A stretch of 64,000 nucleotides of DNA, from NCBI GenBank assembly GCA_016187945.1, contig JACPIT010000004.1:186001-250000 (forward strand), given 5' to 3'. Every line of letters starts with the position of its first letter. Within the stretch, counting starts at the first letter, position 1. The translations under genes and the position numbers were made by a program. A model generated the notes under the pieces. That model was given only the letters and a program-made list of their open reading frames with translations. It was not told where the DNA came from and did not search any database. Shown one piece after another: positions 45,020-52,735 of this stretch. The DNA comes from Opitutia bacterium (GTDB lineage Bacteria; Verrucomicrobiota; Verrucomicrobiia; Opitutales; Opitutaceae).

Positions 45020-45047
45020 ATCCAAAATCCGAAATCGAAAATCCCAA
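45020..45047. repeat. Heptamer tandem repeat (ATCCAAA type, x4)
   Basis: Four 7-bp units ATCCAAA, ATCCGAA, ATCGAAA, ATCCCAA and a partial fifth lie between the palindrome and the thioesterase stop. The same unit type flanks the four-helix-bundle gene and is found within rlhA. Confidence 0.75.
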
Positions 45048-45053
45048 ATCGGT

Positions 45054-45509
45054 TCACTCCACCGTCCACGCCGCCTTCGGCGCGATGCGCACCTTCGCGC
45101 GAAACGTCTCCGGGATCGGCGCCGCGGTCATGCCGCCCTTGCCGTCGTGAGTCACGCAGACGGCCGTGATCTCGCCTTGGGCGCAGATTTCCGGGTCGGC
45201 CTTGCCCTTGGTCGTTTTGCGGAATTGGAACAGCAGCACGATCGCGCGCGTGCGGATTTCCTTCACGAAGAGGCGGACCTCGACGGTGTCGTTGAACCGC
45301 AGCGGCGCGCGGAAATCGCAGGTCGCGTTCACGCGCGGCCAGCCGACGACCTGCCCCGGCACGAAGGAAATCAGCGGCAAGCCCAGCGAGCGGTAGAACG
45401 CCGTCTCGCACGACTCCATCCAGCGAAAGAAATTCGAGAAGTGCATGATGCCCGCCATGTCCGTCTCGGCGAACTCGACGGTGCGCGTGATCGAAAACTC
45501 GGAGACCAT
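45054..45509 (-). CDS. Acyl-CoA thioesterase (4-hydroxybenzoyl-CoA/YbgC-like hot-dog fold)
   Basis: 151 residues. The hot-dog signature is EFAETDMAGIMHFSNFFRWMESCETAFYRSLG with the catalytic Asp in the D-x-x-G-x-x-H-F-S-N box, followed by WPRVNATCDFRAPLRFNDTVEVRLFVKEI. The enzyme cleaves acyl- or aroyl-CoA to the free acid. The substrate is unknown. It is a single-gene unit flanked by repeats. Confidence 0.87.
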   Translation of the reverse strand: MVSEFSITRTVEFAETDMAGIMHFSNFFRWMESCETAFYRSLGLPLISFVPGQVVGWPRVNATCDFRAPLRFNDTVEVRLFVKEIRTRAIVLLFQFRKTTKGKADPEICAQGEITAVCVTHDGKGGMTAAPIPETFRAKVRIAPKAAWTVE

Positions 45510-45850
45510 GCGCGGGAGGATTCAGCCCGCGCCGCGCGACGCAATGCCGGAGATGCGCGACGGATTTCGCCGTCCCGGCTGCCGCTCGCCTGCCGTGTAG
45601 CGGAAGCCGTGAGGCTTTCGCCGCTGCGTGCAGACGAAACTCCGAAGGCGCGGCGAGCGCGAGCGAGCGCCGAACCATGGCTCCCTCGCGCTCGCCGCCC
45701 CACCAAACCAGGCACGACGAGCCGCCGCGCTGCCGTCGTCACCGGTGCAGGCGCGACGCCCGCGCTCCCCGGTTTTCCTAGGCGAAAGTCGGGCGTGTGG
45801 GCGCGCGCGCGGACTTGAGCGCGCCGCGGCGAAGGCTAGCGTGTCGCGCC
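45510..45850. other. Intergenic region with GC-rich inverted repeats
   Basis: No credible gene in these 341 bp. It contains a short palindrome at about 45596-45628 (GCGGAAGCC, GTGA, GGCTTTCGCCGC) and a perfect 13-bp inverted repeat 45651-45663/45685-45697 (CGGCGAGCGCGAG), of the paired-palindrome style seen elsewhere. Promoters for the two divergent genes must lie here, but none is clear. Confidence 0.5.
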
Positions 45851-46543
45851 ATGAAAACATTTCTCCGTGCAGGATGGATGGGAGTCGCAGCCGCGTGCGC
45901 GACGTTGAGCGCGCTCGCGTTCGAAGGCCGTGTTTCGCTGGCGATGAAAGGCGAAAAAGGCGGCGAGCAGGTGATCGACTTCGTGACGAAAGGCGACCTC
46001 GTCCGCATGGAGCCGAAGGCCGCCGAAGCTGCCGGCACCGCGATGATCATGAACGGCGCGAAGCAGGAGATGACGATCCTGATGCCGCGCGAACGCATGT
46101 ATATGGTGATGCCGATGCGCGGCGCGCCCGCGCAATCGGGCGGCAGCGGCGAGTCGACGGCGAAGATCGAGAAGACCGGCCGCACCGAAAAGATCCTCGG
46201 CTACGATTGCGACGAATACGTCGTGACCGACAAAGGCGACTCGACCGCGATGTGGATCACGGAGCAGCTCGGTTCGTTCATGGGTCTGGGCACCGGCAAT
46301 CCGATGGGCGGCATGATGGGCGGCCGCAAAGCGAAGGCCGACGGCGCGGCTTGGGAACAGTTGCTCAAGGGCAAAAAAGGCTGGTTTCCGCTGCGCGTGG
46401 TGAGTCGCGACGCGCACGGCAAGGAGAAGTTCCATCTCGAAGCGAAGAAGATCGAGCCGGACACATTACCGGACGACCTGTTCGCGCCGCCGGCCGGCTT
46501 CCAGAAATTCGCAATGCCCGCGATGGGCGGCTTCGGGGGCTGA
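45851..46543 (+). CDS. Exported DUF4412-like protein
   Basis: 230 residues from ATG 45851. Signal peptide MKTFLRAGWMGVAAACATLSALA, then FEGRVSLAMKGEKGGEQVIDFVTKGDLVRME, a Met-rich central stretch (ILMPRERMYMVMPMRGAP), the block KTGRTEKILGYDCDEYVVTDKGD, and a Gly/Met-rich loop (GNPMGGMMGG). The order matches DUF4412 proteins, which are envelope proteins of unknown role. The single Cys sits in the conserved GYDCDEY motif. Confidence 0.75.
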   Translation: MKTFLRAGWMGVAAACATLSALAFEGRVSLAMKGEKGGEQVIDFVTKGDLVRMEPKAAEAAGTAMIMNGAKQEMTILMPRERMYMVMPMRGAPAQSGGSGESTAKIEKTGRTEKILGYDCDEYVVTDKGDSTAMWITEQLGSFMGLGTGNPMGGMMGGRKAKADGAAWEQLLKGKKGWFPLRVVSRDAHGKEKFHLEAKKIEPDTLPDDLFAPPAGFQKFAMPAMGGFGG

Positions 46544-46953
46544 GCCGAACTCTGGCGGAGGGCCTCCCGCAAATCGCGCAAATCATCGAGAATGCAGAGG
46601 GAGAGATTCCGTTTTCTTCGTTCGCTCGTGGGCACCGATTAGCGGCCCCGGAGATTGGCGATTTTCAATCGCACAAATTAGCGAAATTCGCAGGCGAATG
46701 CCTGAGTCCGCCGGAGCGCGCGCGAGCGTTGCGCGCAACCGACGCGGCACGCGCGTGGACGGCATTTTGTTTTGGGGCGGGAGATTTTCCGGCGCACGCG
46801 GCCTCTTTGTTACGCTGCGGAAAAATCGCGGCGTTCGCGCCCTGCCGAGAGGGGATGAGGGCTTGACTCACGTCATACCGACGCGTTCGCTGAGCCATTC
46901 AAACCTCGAGTGGTTCCTCTGGGTTTCCAACACCAAACTACTGCATCTGCACC
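46544..46953. other. Leader region of the TonB-dependent receptor gene
   Basis: A gene-free stretch of 410 bp. Its middle (about 46570-46700) has degenerate AAATCGC/GCGAAAT-type short repeats like those at the GxxExxY cassette ends. The last 90 bp before the ATG are AT-richer and probably hold the promoter, but no convincing -35/-10 pair or terminator was found. Confidence 0.45.
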
Positions 46954-49900
46954 ATGCATAAATCGTTCGCCAAACTGCTTACCACAGCGGTAGCAGTCGT
47001 GACGCTCCTTGCGTCTACTACAACCGCGTTTGCCCAAGGCATCACCACTGGTGCCATCGTCGGCACCGCTACCAACTCCTCGGGCCAGCCGATCTCCGGG
47101 GCGACGGTTACAATCGTTCACGAGCCGTCCGGCACGCGGGCTACGGGTGTAACCCGCGGTAACGGCCAATACAACGTCTCCGGCTTGCGCGTCGGGGGCC
47201 CTTACTCCGTCACGATTAGCGCCGACACCTACAAAGAGAGCGTCCGTCGCGAAATCTACATCGAACCGGGCGCCGCCCTCGATATCAGCGTCAAGCTGGC
47301 CGCAGATGGCGTCGTGCAGCTCGAAGCGTTCAACGTCGTCAGCAATCGCGACACGACCTTCGGTGCCGGCAAGATGAGCACCGGCACGACGTTCACGGAA
47401 GGCGAAGTGGCGAACGTGACCTCCGTGCGCCGCAACATCCAAGACATCGCTGTGCTCGATTCGCGCATGTTCCTGGGCTCGCTCGACCAGGGCGGCCAGC
47501 TCTCCGCGCAAGGCCAGAACTTCCGCTTCAACTCGCTCCTCGTCGACGGCGTCCGTTCCGACGACCAGTTCGGTCTCAACTCGAACGGTTTTTCGTCGCT
47601 CCGCGGTCCCGTTCCGATCGACGCGATTCAGTCCCTCGGCGTTGAGCTGAATCCCTACTCCGGCCGTTACTCCGGTTTCACCGGCGCACTCATCAACACC
47701 ACGATCGTGTCTGGCACGAACGACTTCTCCGGCAAGATCTACTATGAAGTCTCCAGCGAAAATCTTCGTGCGAAGAATCCGCTCACCGGCGTGAAGGAGA
47801 CGTTCGACGAGAAGAGCTACGGTATCGTCTTCAGCGGCCCGATCCTCCGCAATCGCCTCTTCTTCTCCTACGTCTACGACAACTTCGAGCGCACCACGGT
47901 CCCGCCGCAAGCCACCTTCATCCCGAACTCCACGAGCCTCGACGCAATCATCGCCCGCGCCAAGGCGCTCGGCTACGAGCCTGGCAGTCTCGGAGGCGCG
48001 AACAACGTTTCCACACAGGAAACCCACATCGGCAAGCTCGACTGGAACATCTCGGACAAACACCGCCTCGCGCTGACCTACCGCCGCAATTACGGCGTCG
48101 AGTCGATCTTCCCGAACTACACCGGCGCCACCACGACGTCGCTCAGCGGCCACTGGTATACCCAGAACCGCAACACCGATTCCTATGTTGGCCAGTTGAA
48201 CAGCCAGTGGACCCCCGACTTTCGCACGGAAGCTACGGTATCCTACACCAAATACGACGGCTCCCCGCAAAATTCGGCCGCCGCGTTTCCGATGGTGACC
48301 ATCAACGGCATCTCCGGCACGCGCGCCACGGACAACACGACGATCACTGGAAGCGTTGTCCTCGGCACCGAAAACTCCCGTCAGCTAAACAAACTCAACA
48401 CGGAAGAAACTCAATACAAAGCAATCGGTGAATGGTCGCGCGGTGACCACACTCTCACGTTCGGCGTGGAAGACGTCGCGACCGACTATGTCAATGCCTT
48501 CGTTCAAAACACGAATGGCGTCTACAGTTTCGCCAACCTCGCCACGTGGCAAGCCGGCACTCCGCCGCAAACCTACCAGCTCGCCAAGCCCTACGCCGGC
48601 GCCACGATCGAAAACGCGATCGCCCGCTGGAGCTACGACAACTATGCGGCGTTCCTCGAAGACACGTGGCGCCCAAACTCGAAGCTGACGTTGCTCTACG
48701 GCGTGCGTTTCGACTATCCCTACATCGGTGAAGCGCCCCCGGTAGCGGCCGGCTTCCAAACCGCCTTCGGCCTAGCGAACAACACCACCAATAGCGGCAA
48801 CTACACCGTCGCCCCGCGCGTCGGCTTCAATTACGAGCTCGCAACGGAGCGGAAGACTCAGATTCGCGGTGGCGTCGGCCTGTTCCAAGGCAAGAATCCC
48901 GCCGTCTGGCTCTCGAACGCCTATTCGAACGCTGGTTCGGTCTACAACTATACCGCCTCCTCGTCCGAACTCGCGAGCATCACGTTCAATCCCGATCCGG
49001 AGACACAGACCGTCCCCGGCTCAGCCAACCCGGCGCCGAACATCAACGTCACGGACAAAGATTTCGTGCAACCGCGCCTCTGGAAATCGAACATCGCGAT
49101 CGATCACGAGCTGCCCTTTGGCGGCATCACCGCCACGATCGAATACTACTACAACAAGGTCGATCGTAGCGTGAACACCGTTTTCCTGAACTATCTTGAA
49201 GCAGGCACGACGCCTGACGGACGCATCCGCTATGCTGGGGCTGCGACTCCGACCGGCAGCTTCGTCATTAGTGGCATCACGTCGCTTGCCAGCGCACAAG
49301 CTGCGTTTGGCAGCGCGGCGACGAGCTACAGCAGCTCCTCCGGAACCGTCGGCTTTGCCTCTGCTTCCATTAACGGCCGCCGCCGCGTCTCAAGTTTTGC
49401 CGACGTGTTCTACCTGACGAACACCGAGAAAGGCCAGGCGTGGGGCACTACGTTCAGCTTGGCCCGCCCGATGAAAAACAAGTGGGGCTGGTCGTTCTCC
49501 TACACGCGCGGAAATGCCACGGAAGTGAGCCCGATCACCTCCTCCACCGCCTCCTCGAACTACCAGAACCGCGCGGTGTTCAACCCGAACGAGGACATCG
49601 CGTCGGTCTCCAACACGAGCATCAAGGACCGCATCGTCGCAAGCATTACGCGCCAATTTGAGTTCATCAAGAAAGCCCCGACCACTGTCTCGCTCGTTTA
49701 CCAAGGTCGCACCGGCCACCCCTATTCGTGGGTGTTCCGCGGTGACGCCAACGGCGACGGCTACACGTTCAACGACCTGCTCTACGTTCCCACCGGTCCG
49801 ACCGACCCGAAAGTCACGTGGGGCAGCACCACGGAACGCGACAACTTCTTCGCCTTCGTCGAATCCACCACGCTCGCTAAATACAAAGGTGGCCATGCTC

Positions 49901-50220
49901 CCCGCAACAGCGAAACCTCACCGTGGTTGCAGACGGTTGATCTGAAGTTCACGCAGACGCTCCCGATCTACAAGAAAGTCCGTGCTGAGCTTTACCTGAA
50001 CGTCCTCAATTTCGCGAATCTCCTCAACGACAAGTGGGGCATCCAGGAAGAAGTGCCGTTCTCGTATCGTCGTGCGGTTGCGGGCGCGACCTACAACGCC
50101 GCCACCAACTCATGGGCTTATACGTTCAACAACACCACGCTCAACACCGTCCCGACGACGGTGGACGACACACCGGTTTCCCGCTGGCAGGTGCTCGCCG
50201 GTATGCGCATCAAGTTCTGA
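46954..50220 (+). CDS. TonB-dependent receptor with N-terminal carboxypeptidase-regulatory domain
   Basis: 1088 residues. Signal peptide MHKSFAKLLTTAVAVVTLLASTTTAFA; a CarboxypepD_reg-like beta domain at about 30-115 (GAIVGTATNSSGQPISGATVTI; YNVSGLRVGGPYSVTI); a plug domain with QNFRFNSLLVDGVRSDDQFGLNSNG; then a long barrel of alternating aromatic strands to QVLAGMRIKF with a C-terminal Phe. It takes up a large or scarce ligand across the outer membrane with TonB energy. No neighbouring hydrolase or TonB gene identifies the ligand. The repertoire of short loop residues (Ser/Thr/Asn) is typical for the family in this kind of bacterium. Confidence 0.9.
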   Translation: MHKSFAKLLTTAVAVVTLLASTTTAFAQGITTGAIVGTATNSSGQPISGATVTIVHEPSGTRATGVTRGNGQYNVSGLRVGGPYSVTISADTYKESVRREIYIEPGAALDISVKLAADGVVQLEAFNVVSNRDTTFGAGKMSTGTTFTEGEVANVTSVRRNIQDIAVLDSRMFLGSLDQGGQLSAQGQNFRFNSLLVDGVRSDDQFGLNSNGFSSLRGPVPIDAIQSLGVELNPYSGRYSGFTGALINTTIVSGTNDFSGKIYYEVSSENLRAKNPLTGVKETFDEKSYGIVFSGPILRNRLFFSYVYDNFERTTVPPQATFIPNSTSLDAIIARAKALGYEPGSLGGANNVSTQETHIGKLDWNISDKHRLALTYRRNYGVESIFPNYTGATTTSLSGHWYTQNRNTDSYVGQLNSQWTPDFRTEATVSYTKYDGSPQNSAAAFPMVTINGISGTRATDNTTITGSVVLGTENSRQLNKLNTEETQYKAIGEWSRGDHTLTFGVEDVATDYVNAFVQNTNGVYSFANLATWQAGTPPQTYQLAKPYAGATIENAIARWSYDNYAAFLEDTWRPNSKLTLLYGVRFDYPYIGEAPPVAAGFQTAFGLANNTTNSGNYTVAPRVGFNYELATERKTQIRGGVGLFQGKNPAVWLSNAYSNAGSVYNYTASSSELASITFNPDPETQTVPGSANPAPNINVTDKDFVQPRLWKSNIAIDHELPFGGITATIEYYYNKVDRSVNTVFLNYLEAGTTPDGRIRYAGAATPTGSFVISGITSLASAQAAFGSAATSYSSSSGTVGFASASINGRRRVSSFADVFYLTNTEKGQAWGTTFSLARPMKNKWGWSFSYTRGNATEVSPITSSTASSNYQNRAVFNPNEDIASVSNTSIKDRIVASITRQFEFIKKAPTTVSLVYQGRTGHPYSWVFRGDANGDGYTFNDLLYVPTGPTDPKVTWGSTTERDNFFAFVESTTLAKYKGGHAPRNSETSPWLQTVDLKFTQTLPIYKKVRAELYLNVLNFANLLNDKWGIQEEVPFSYRRAVAGATYNAATNSWAYTFNNTTLNTVPTTVDDTPVSRWQVLAGMRIKF

Positions 50221-50243
50221 GCGACGCTTGAGCTAATCTCTTC

Positions 50244-50279
50244 AAGGCGGCTGCGGCAACGCAGCCGCCTTTTCTTTTG
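50244..50279 (+). terminator. Intrinsic terminator after the TonB-dependent receptor
   Basis: A perfect 11-bp stem (50244-50254, AAGGCGGCTGC, with 50261-50271) and a 6-nt loop are followed by TTTCTTTT. It starts 23 bp past the receptor stop. Confidence 0.92.
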
Positions 50280-50461
50280 CTCCGGGCAGAAAGAGATCGG
50301 TCGGCTACCACCTCGACTGAATTCACAGCCAAATCGAATCCGCGATTCTTCGATTCAGTTGGCCGTCGTCTGGTAGTTATCCACGAACAGCGTGCTCCAC
50401 ATGCTACCGCGGAGTCATTCGGTGAAGGCGACCCCGCGTTCGATCACACGCGGGGTGCTCG

Positions 50462-50533
50462 TCAAAGCGGCATCAAGTCGGCGCGCGCCGCGCTCCACTC
50501 ATTGCGGCTCAATATCCCGTCCCGATTCGCATC
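50462..50533 (-). pseudogene. Detached in-frame second EF-hand of the preceding-in-reading-order gene
   Basis: Directly after the TAA at 50534-50536, the same frame continues for 23 sense codons and a TGA at 50462. They encode DANRDGILSRNEWSAARADL and MPL, a complete EF-hand loop (D-x-N-x-D-G-x-L-x-x-x-E). In EF-hand pairs the residue before this Asp is normally Phe or Tyr; TAC (Tyr) to TAA is a single change. So the TAA probably truncates a two-EF-hand protein. Confidence 0.65.
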
Positions 50534-50854
50534 TTAGCGCTGTAGCATTCGAGCGTCCTTTTGGGCCGCTGCAATCACCGCTCGCTCGAATGCACGGTAT
50601 TCGACTGCGCTGATGCGGTTGTTCTTGTCCGTGTCGAAGGACTTCGCCTTCACGCCAAGTGCATACGCCTCCAACAAGGCCGTCTCGATCCGAATGAGCT
50701 GATTGCGTTGTGAGTCGAGCGCAGCCTGCTCCACCTGATTAAGGTGCATGACGCGCAGAACCACATTCGTGTCATCACTCGCTCGCAGCACTGGCCCCAA
50801 GGAAAGCGTTGCCAGCAACGCACCGAAAAAGAGAACCTTTCGCGCAGTTTTCAT
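50534..50854 (-). CDS. Exported EF-hand protein, truncated by an in-frame stop
   Basis: 106 residues from ATG 50854. Signal peptide MKTARKVLFFGALLATLSLGPVLRA; a helical stretch (NQVEQAALDSQRNQLIRIETALLEAYALG); then one EF-hand loop, FDTDKNNRISAVEYRAFE, with Asp, Asp, Asn, Ile and Glu at calcium positions, and a helix ending DARMLQR. It would sit in the periplasm or be secreted. The frame goes on past the TAA into a second EF-hand (see 50462-50533). The protein as made may still bind calcium with one hand. Confidence 0.65.
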   Translation of the reverse strand: MKTARKVLFFGALLATLSLGPVLRASDDTNVVLRVMHLNQVEQAALDSQRNQLIRIETALLEAYALGVKAKSFDTDKNNRISAVEYRAFERAVIAAAQKDARMLQR

Positions 50855-51308
50855 AGGCAAGGGATTCGCAGTTAAAATTGCTTACGCCGGCAACCTCATC
50901 CGGTCAACGTAACAGTCGGCAAATCAGCGCGCCGCCCGCCAGCGATCGAGCGTCACCACAACCGTCCTCGCGGCTGTCGTCCTTGCGGAGAAATTTCTGT
51001 CAGATTGAATCAGCCCGCGTTTGCCATCGAAAATGTCATCGCATGCGACCGCCACCCGCTGCTTCAGGGGAGCATCGCGTCGGCTCGTCAGGCGGAAGCA
51101 TCCATGCGAACTCTCCCTCTGAAAACTCGCGCACGTGGTGTGACGCAGCGCGTCAAGAATTTTTTCCACGCAATCCGCCTCGTCGCGCGACGGGACGTTT
51201 TCCCTCTGAAAATCGCGTTCGCCGCCGAGACTCGCCGCACCGCACCGCACCGCATTTCGGCTAAATTTTTGTCCACCAAAAAATGTCGCGACTTCGCCGG
51301 AGAAAAAA
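50855..51308. other. Gene-free region before the nrd leader
   Basis: About 450 bp without a credible gene. The second half is AT-rich, with runs of T and A around 51145-51165 and 51250-51310 (TAAATTTTTGTCC, ACCAAAAAATG, AGAAAAAATTGACGG), which is where nrd promoters are expected. TTGACG at 51309-51314 could be a -35 box, but no good -10 follows at 17 bp. Confidence 0.45.
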
Positions 51309-51313
51309 TTGAC

Positions 51314-51470
51314 GGGGTATGCCCCACTACCATTAGTAGTGCCCCTGGTTCCGGGCAGCCACATCCTGTGGTGGTCAGCAACGTGTGAGGAAGTTCCAGC
51401 AACTTCGGTTCGCTAGGGCGTCCTGCGCGCTTCTATGACCACGGGAGGATGGTTTTGCCGCCAGCAAAAC
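51314..51470 (+). promoter_or_regulatory. Hairpin-rich leader of the nrdB-nrdA operon, candidate cis-regulatory RNA
   Basis: Six perfect helices can form in order: GGGG/CCCC 51314-51325; CACTAC/GTAGTG 51325-51341; GCCC/GGGC 51341-51356; CCACA/TGTGG 51359-51371; GTGGTCA/TGACCAC 51371-51442 enclosing GAAGTT/AACTTC 51390-51406; and GTTTTGC/GCAAAAC 51452-51470. Adjacent helices share end bases, so alternative folds compete. A GGGAGG at 51443-51448 lies between the last two. No cobalamin-riboswitch core was recognised. CACTAC-N5-GTAGTG is a dyad but does not match the NrdR box well. Confidence 0.45.
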
Positions 51471-51517
51471 ACACCCGTTTCACGTTCGACACACACTCGC
51501 AGACCCACGCGCTAGCC

Positions 51518-52603
51518 ATGCTCAAATCTTTCCAAGTCGGCTCCAAATCGTTCGTCCTCGATCAGGAAAAAGCCGAAGCCGCCTTCGCCGGCAAAAAGGT
51601 CATCAACGGCCGCCAAGTTCCCTACTTCAACCTTCTCCCGCTGAAATACCAGTGGGCCTACGATCTCTACAAAAAGATGAAGGCGAATCATTGGGAGCCG
51701 GAGGACATCCCGATGGGCAAGGACATCGAGCAGTGGCGCGACCCGAAGCTCGTCAACGACCAGGAGCGCTGGATCATCCGCATGGGCGTCGGCTATTTCT
51801 CCGCCGCAGAAGGCATCGTCGGCGACAACATCCAGCACGTCATCCGCGAAGTCGTCACCGCGCCCGAGCTCAAGCTCGTCCTCGGCCGCCACGCGCACGA
51901 GGAAAACATCCACGCCGACTCGCTGCTCTACATGATCTCCTCGCTCGGCGTGAACCCGCACGAGTGCGAAGCGATGTTCGACGACGTGAAGTCGATCGTC
52001 CGCAAAAACGAGTTCGTGAACAACGTCTCGCGCGCTCTGCGCCGCGACCTCGACATGACCGTCGCGGAAAACAAAAAGCTTTTCGCGAAAAACATCTTCG
52101 TCTTCGGCCAGTGCATGGAGGGCACGCAGTTCTACGGCCTGTTCGGCATGATCCTCTCGCTCTACCGCCAGAACAAGTTCCCCGGCATCGGCCAGATGTT
52201 CCGCTACACGCTGCGCGACGAGTCCAACCACATCGAGCTCCTCCGGAATCTGTTCATGGATCTGATGGAGGAAAACCGCGAAATCTGGACGCCCGAGTTC
52301 AAGGAAGAGCTGCGCCAGACGATGGCCGAAGCCATCGCCCTCGAAAAAGATTTCATCCGCGACTGCCTCCCCGTGAACGCCGTGGGCCTCGCGATCGACG
52401 AGTTTCTGACCTACATTGATTACATCGCCGACCGCCGGCTCGAAGGCTGCGGCCTTGCCCCGCTCAACCCGGGCGTCAAGAACCCACTCCCCTGGCTGGC
52501 CGAGATGATGGACATCAAGAAGGAGCAGAACTTCTTCGAAGGCCGCGTCACTGAATATCAGAAGTCGTCGGCCCTCCAGAACACGAGCGACGACGAACTT
52601 TAA
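51518..52603 (+). CDS. nrdB: Ribonucleotide reductase R2 (beta) subunit, class Ic-like
   Basis: 361 residues from ATG 51518; the frame is open to ATG 51449, which is directly abutted by GGGAGG. Very close in order to Chlamydia R2: LPLKYQWAYDLYKKM, DIPMGKDIEQW, GYFSAAEGIVGDN, EENIHADSLLYMISSLG, RYTLRDESNHIELL, IADRRLEGCGL. Metal ligands include Glu98 (class Ic Glu in place of Asp), Glu129 and His132. The residue four after the His, which is Tyr in class Ia and Phe127 in Chlamydia, is Leu136. So a Tyr radical at the normal site is impossible and a Mn/Fe-type cofactor is likely (inference). It feeds radicals to the alpha subunit encoded next. Confidence 0.92.
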   Translation: MLKSFQVGSKSFVLDQEKAEAAFAGKKVINGRQVPYFNLLPLKYQWAYDLYKKMKANHWEPEDIPMGKDIEQWRDPKLVNDQERWIIRMGVGYFSAAEGIVGDNIQHVIREVVTAPELKLVLGRHAHEENIHADSLLYMISSLGVNPHECEAMFDDVKSIVRKNEFVNNVSRALRRDLDMTVAENKKLFAKNIFVFGQCMEGTQFYGLFGMILSLYRQNKFPGIGQMFRYTLRDESNHIELLRNLFMDLMEENREIWTPEFKEELRQTMAEAIALEKDFIRDCLPVNAVGLAIDEFLTYIDYIADRRLEGCGLAPLNPGVKNPLPWLAEMMDIKKEQNFFEGRVTEYQKSSALQNTSDDEL

Positions 52604-52735
52604 CCGGTCCGCCCTCGCCCGCAAAAGCGAAGGCGGGCCCGCCCTCCGGCCGGCTGCCGCCTTCTTTTCGCGCCCCATTTTTCGTTACCCCCTCGTCCGT
52701 CCGTCAGTCCCAGAACTCCACGCACCACTATCTCC

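Noticed and set aside
51314..51470. Cobalamin riboswitch upstream of nrdB
   Set aside because: The conserved AdoCbl core words, such as GCCACTG, were not found, though hairpins are present.
51449..51517. nrdB start at 51449
   Set aside because: GGGAGG abuts this ATG with no spacing and the added residues overlap a 7-bp hairpin; homologues begin near MLKSFQVG. It cannot be excluded fully.
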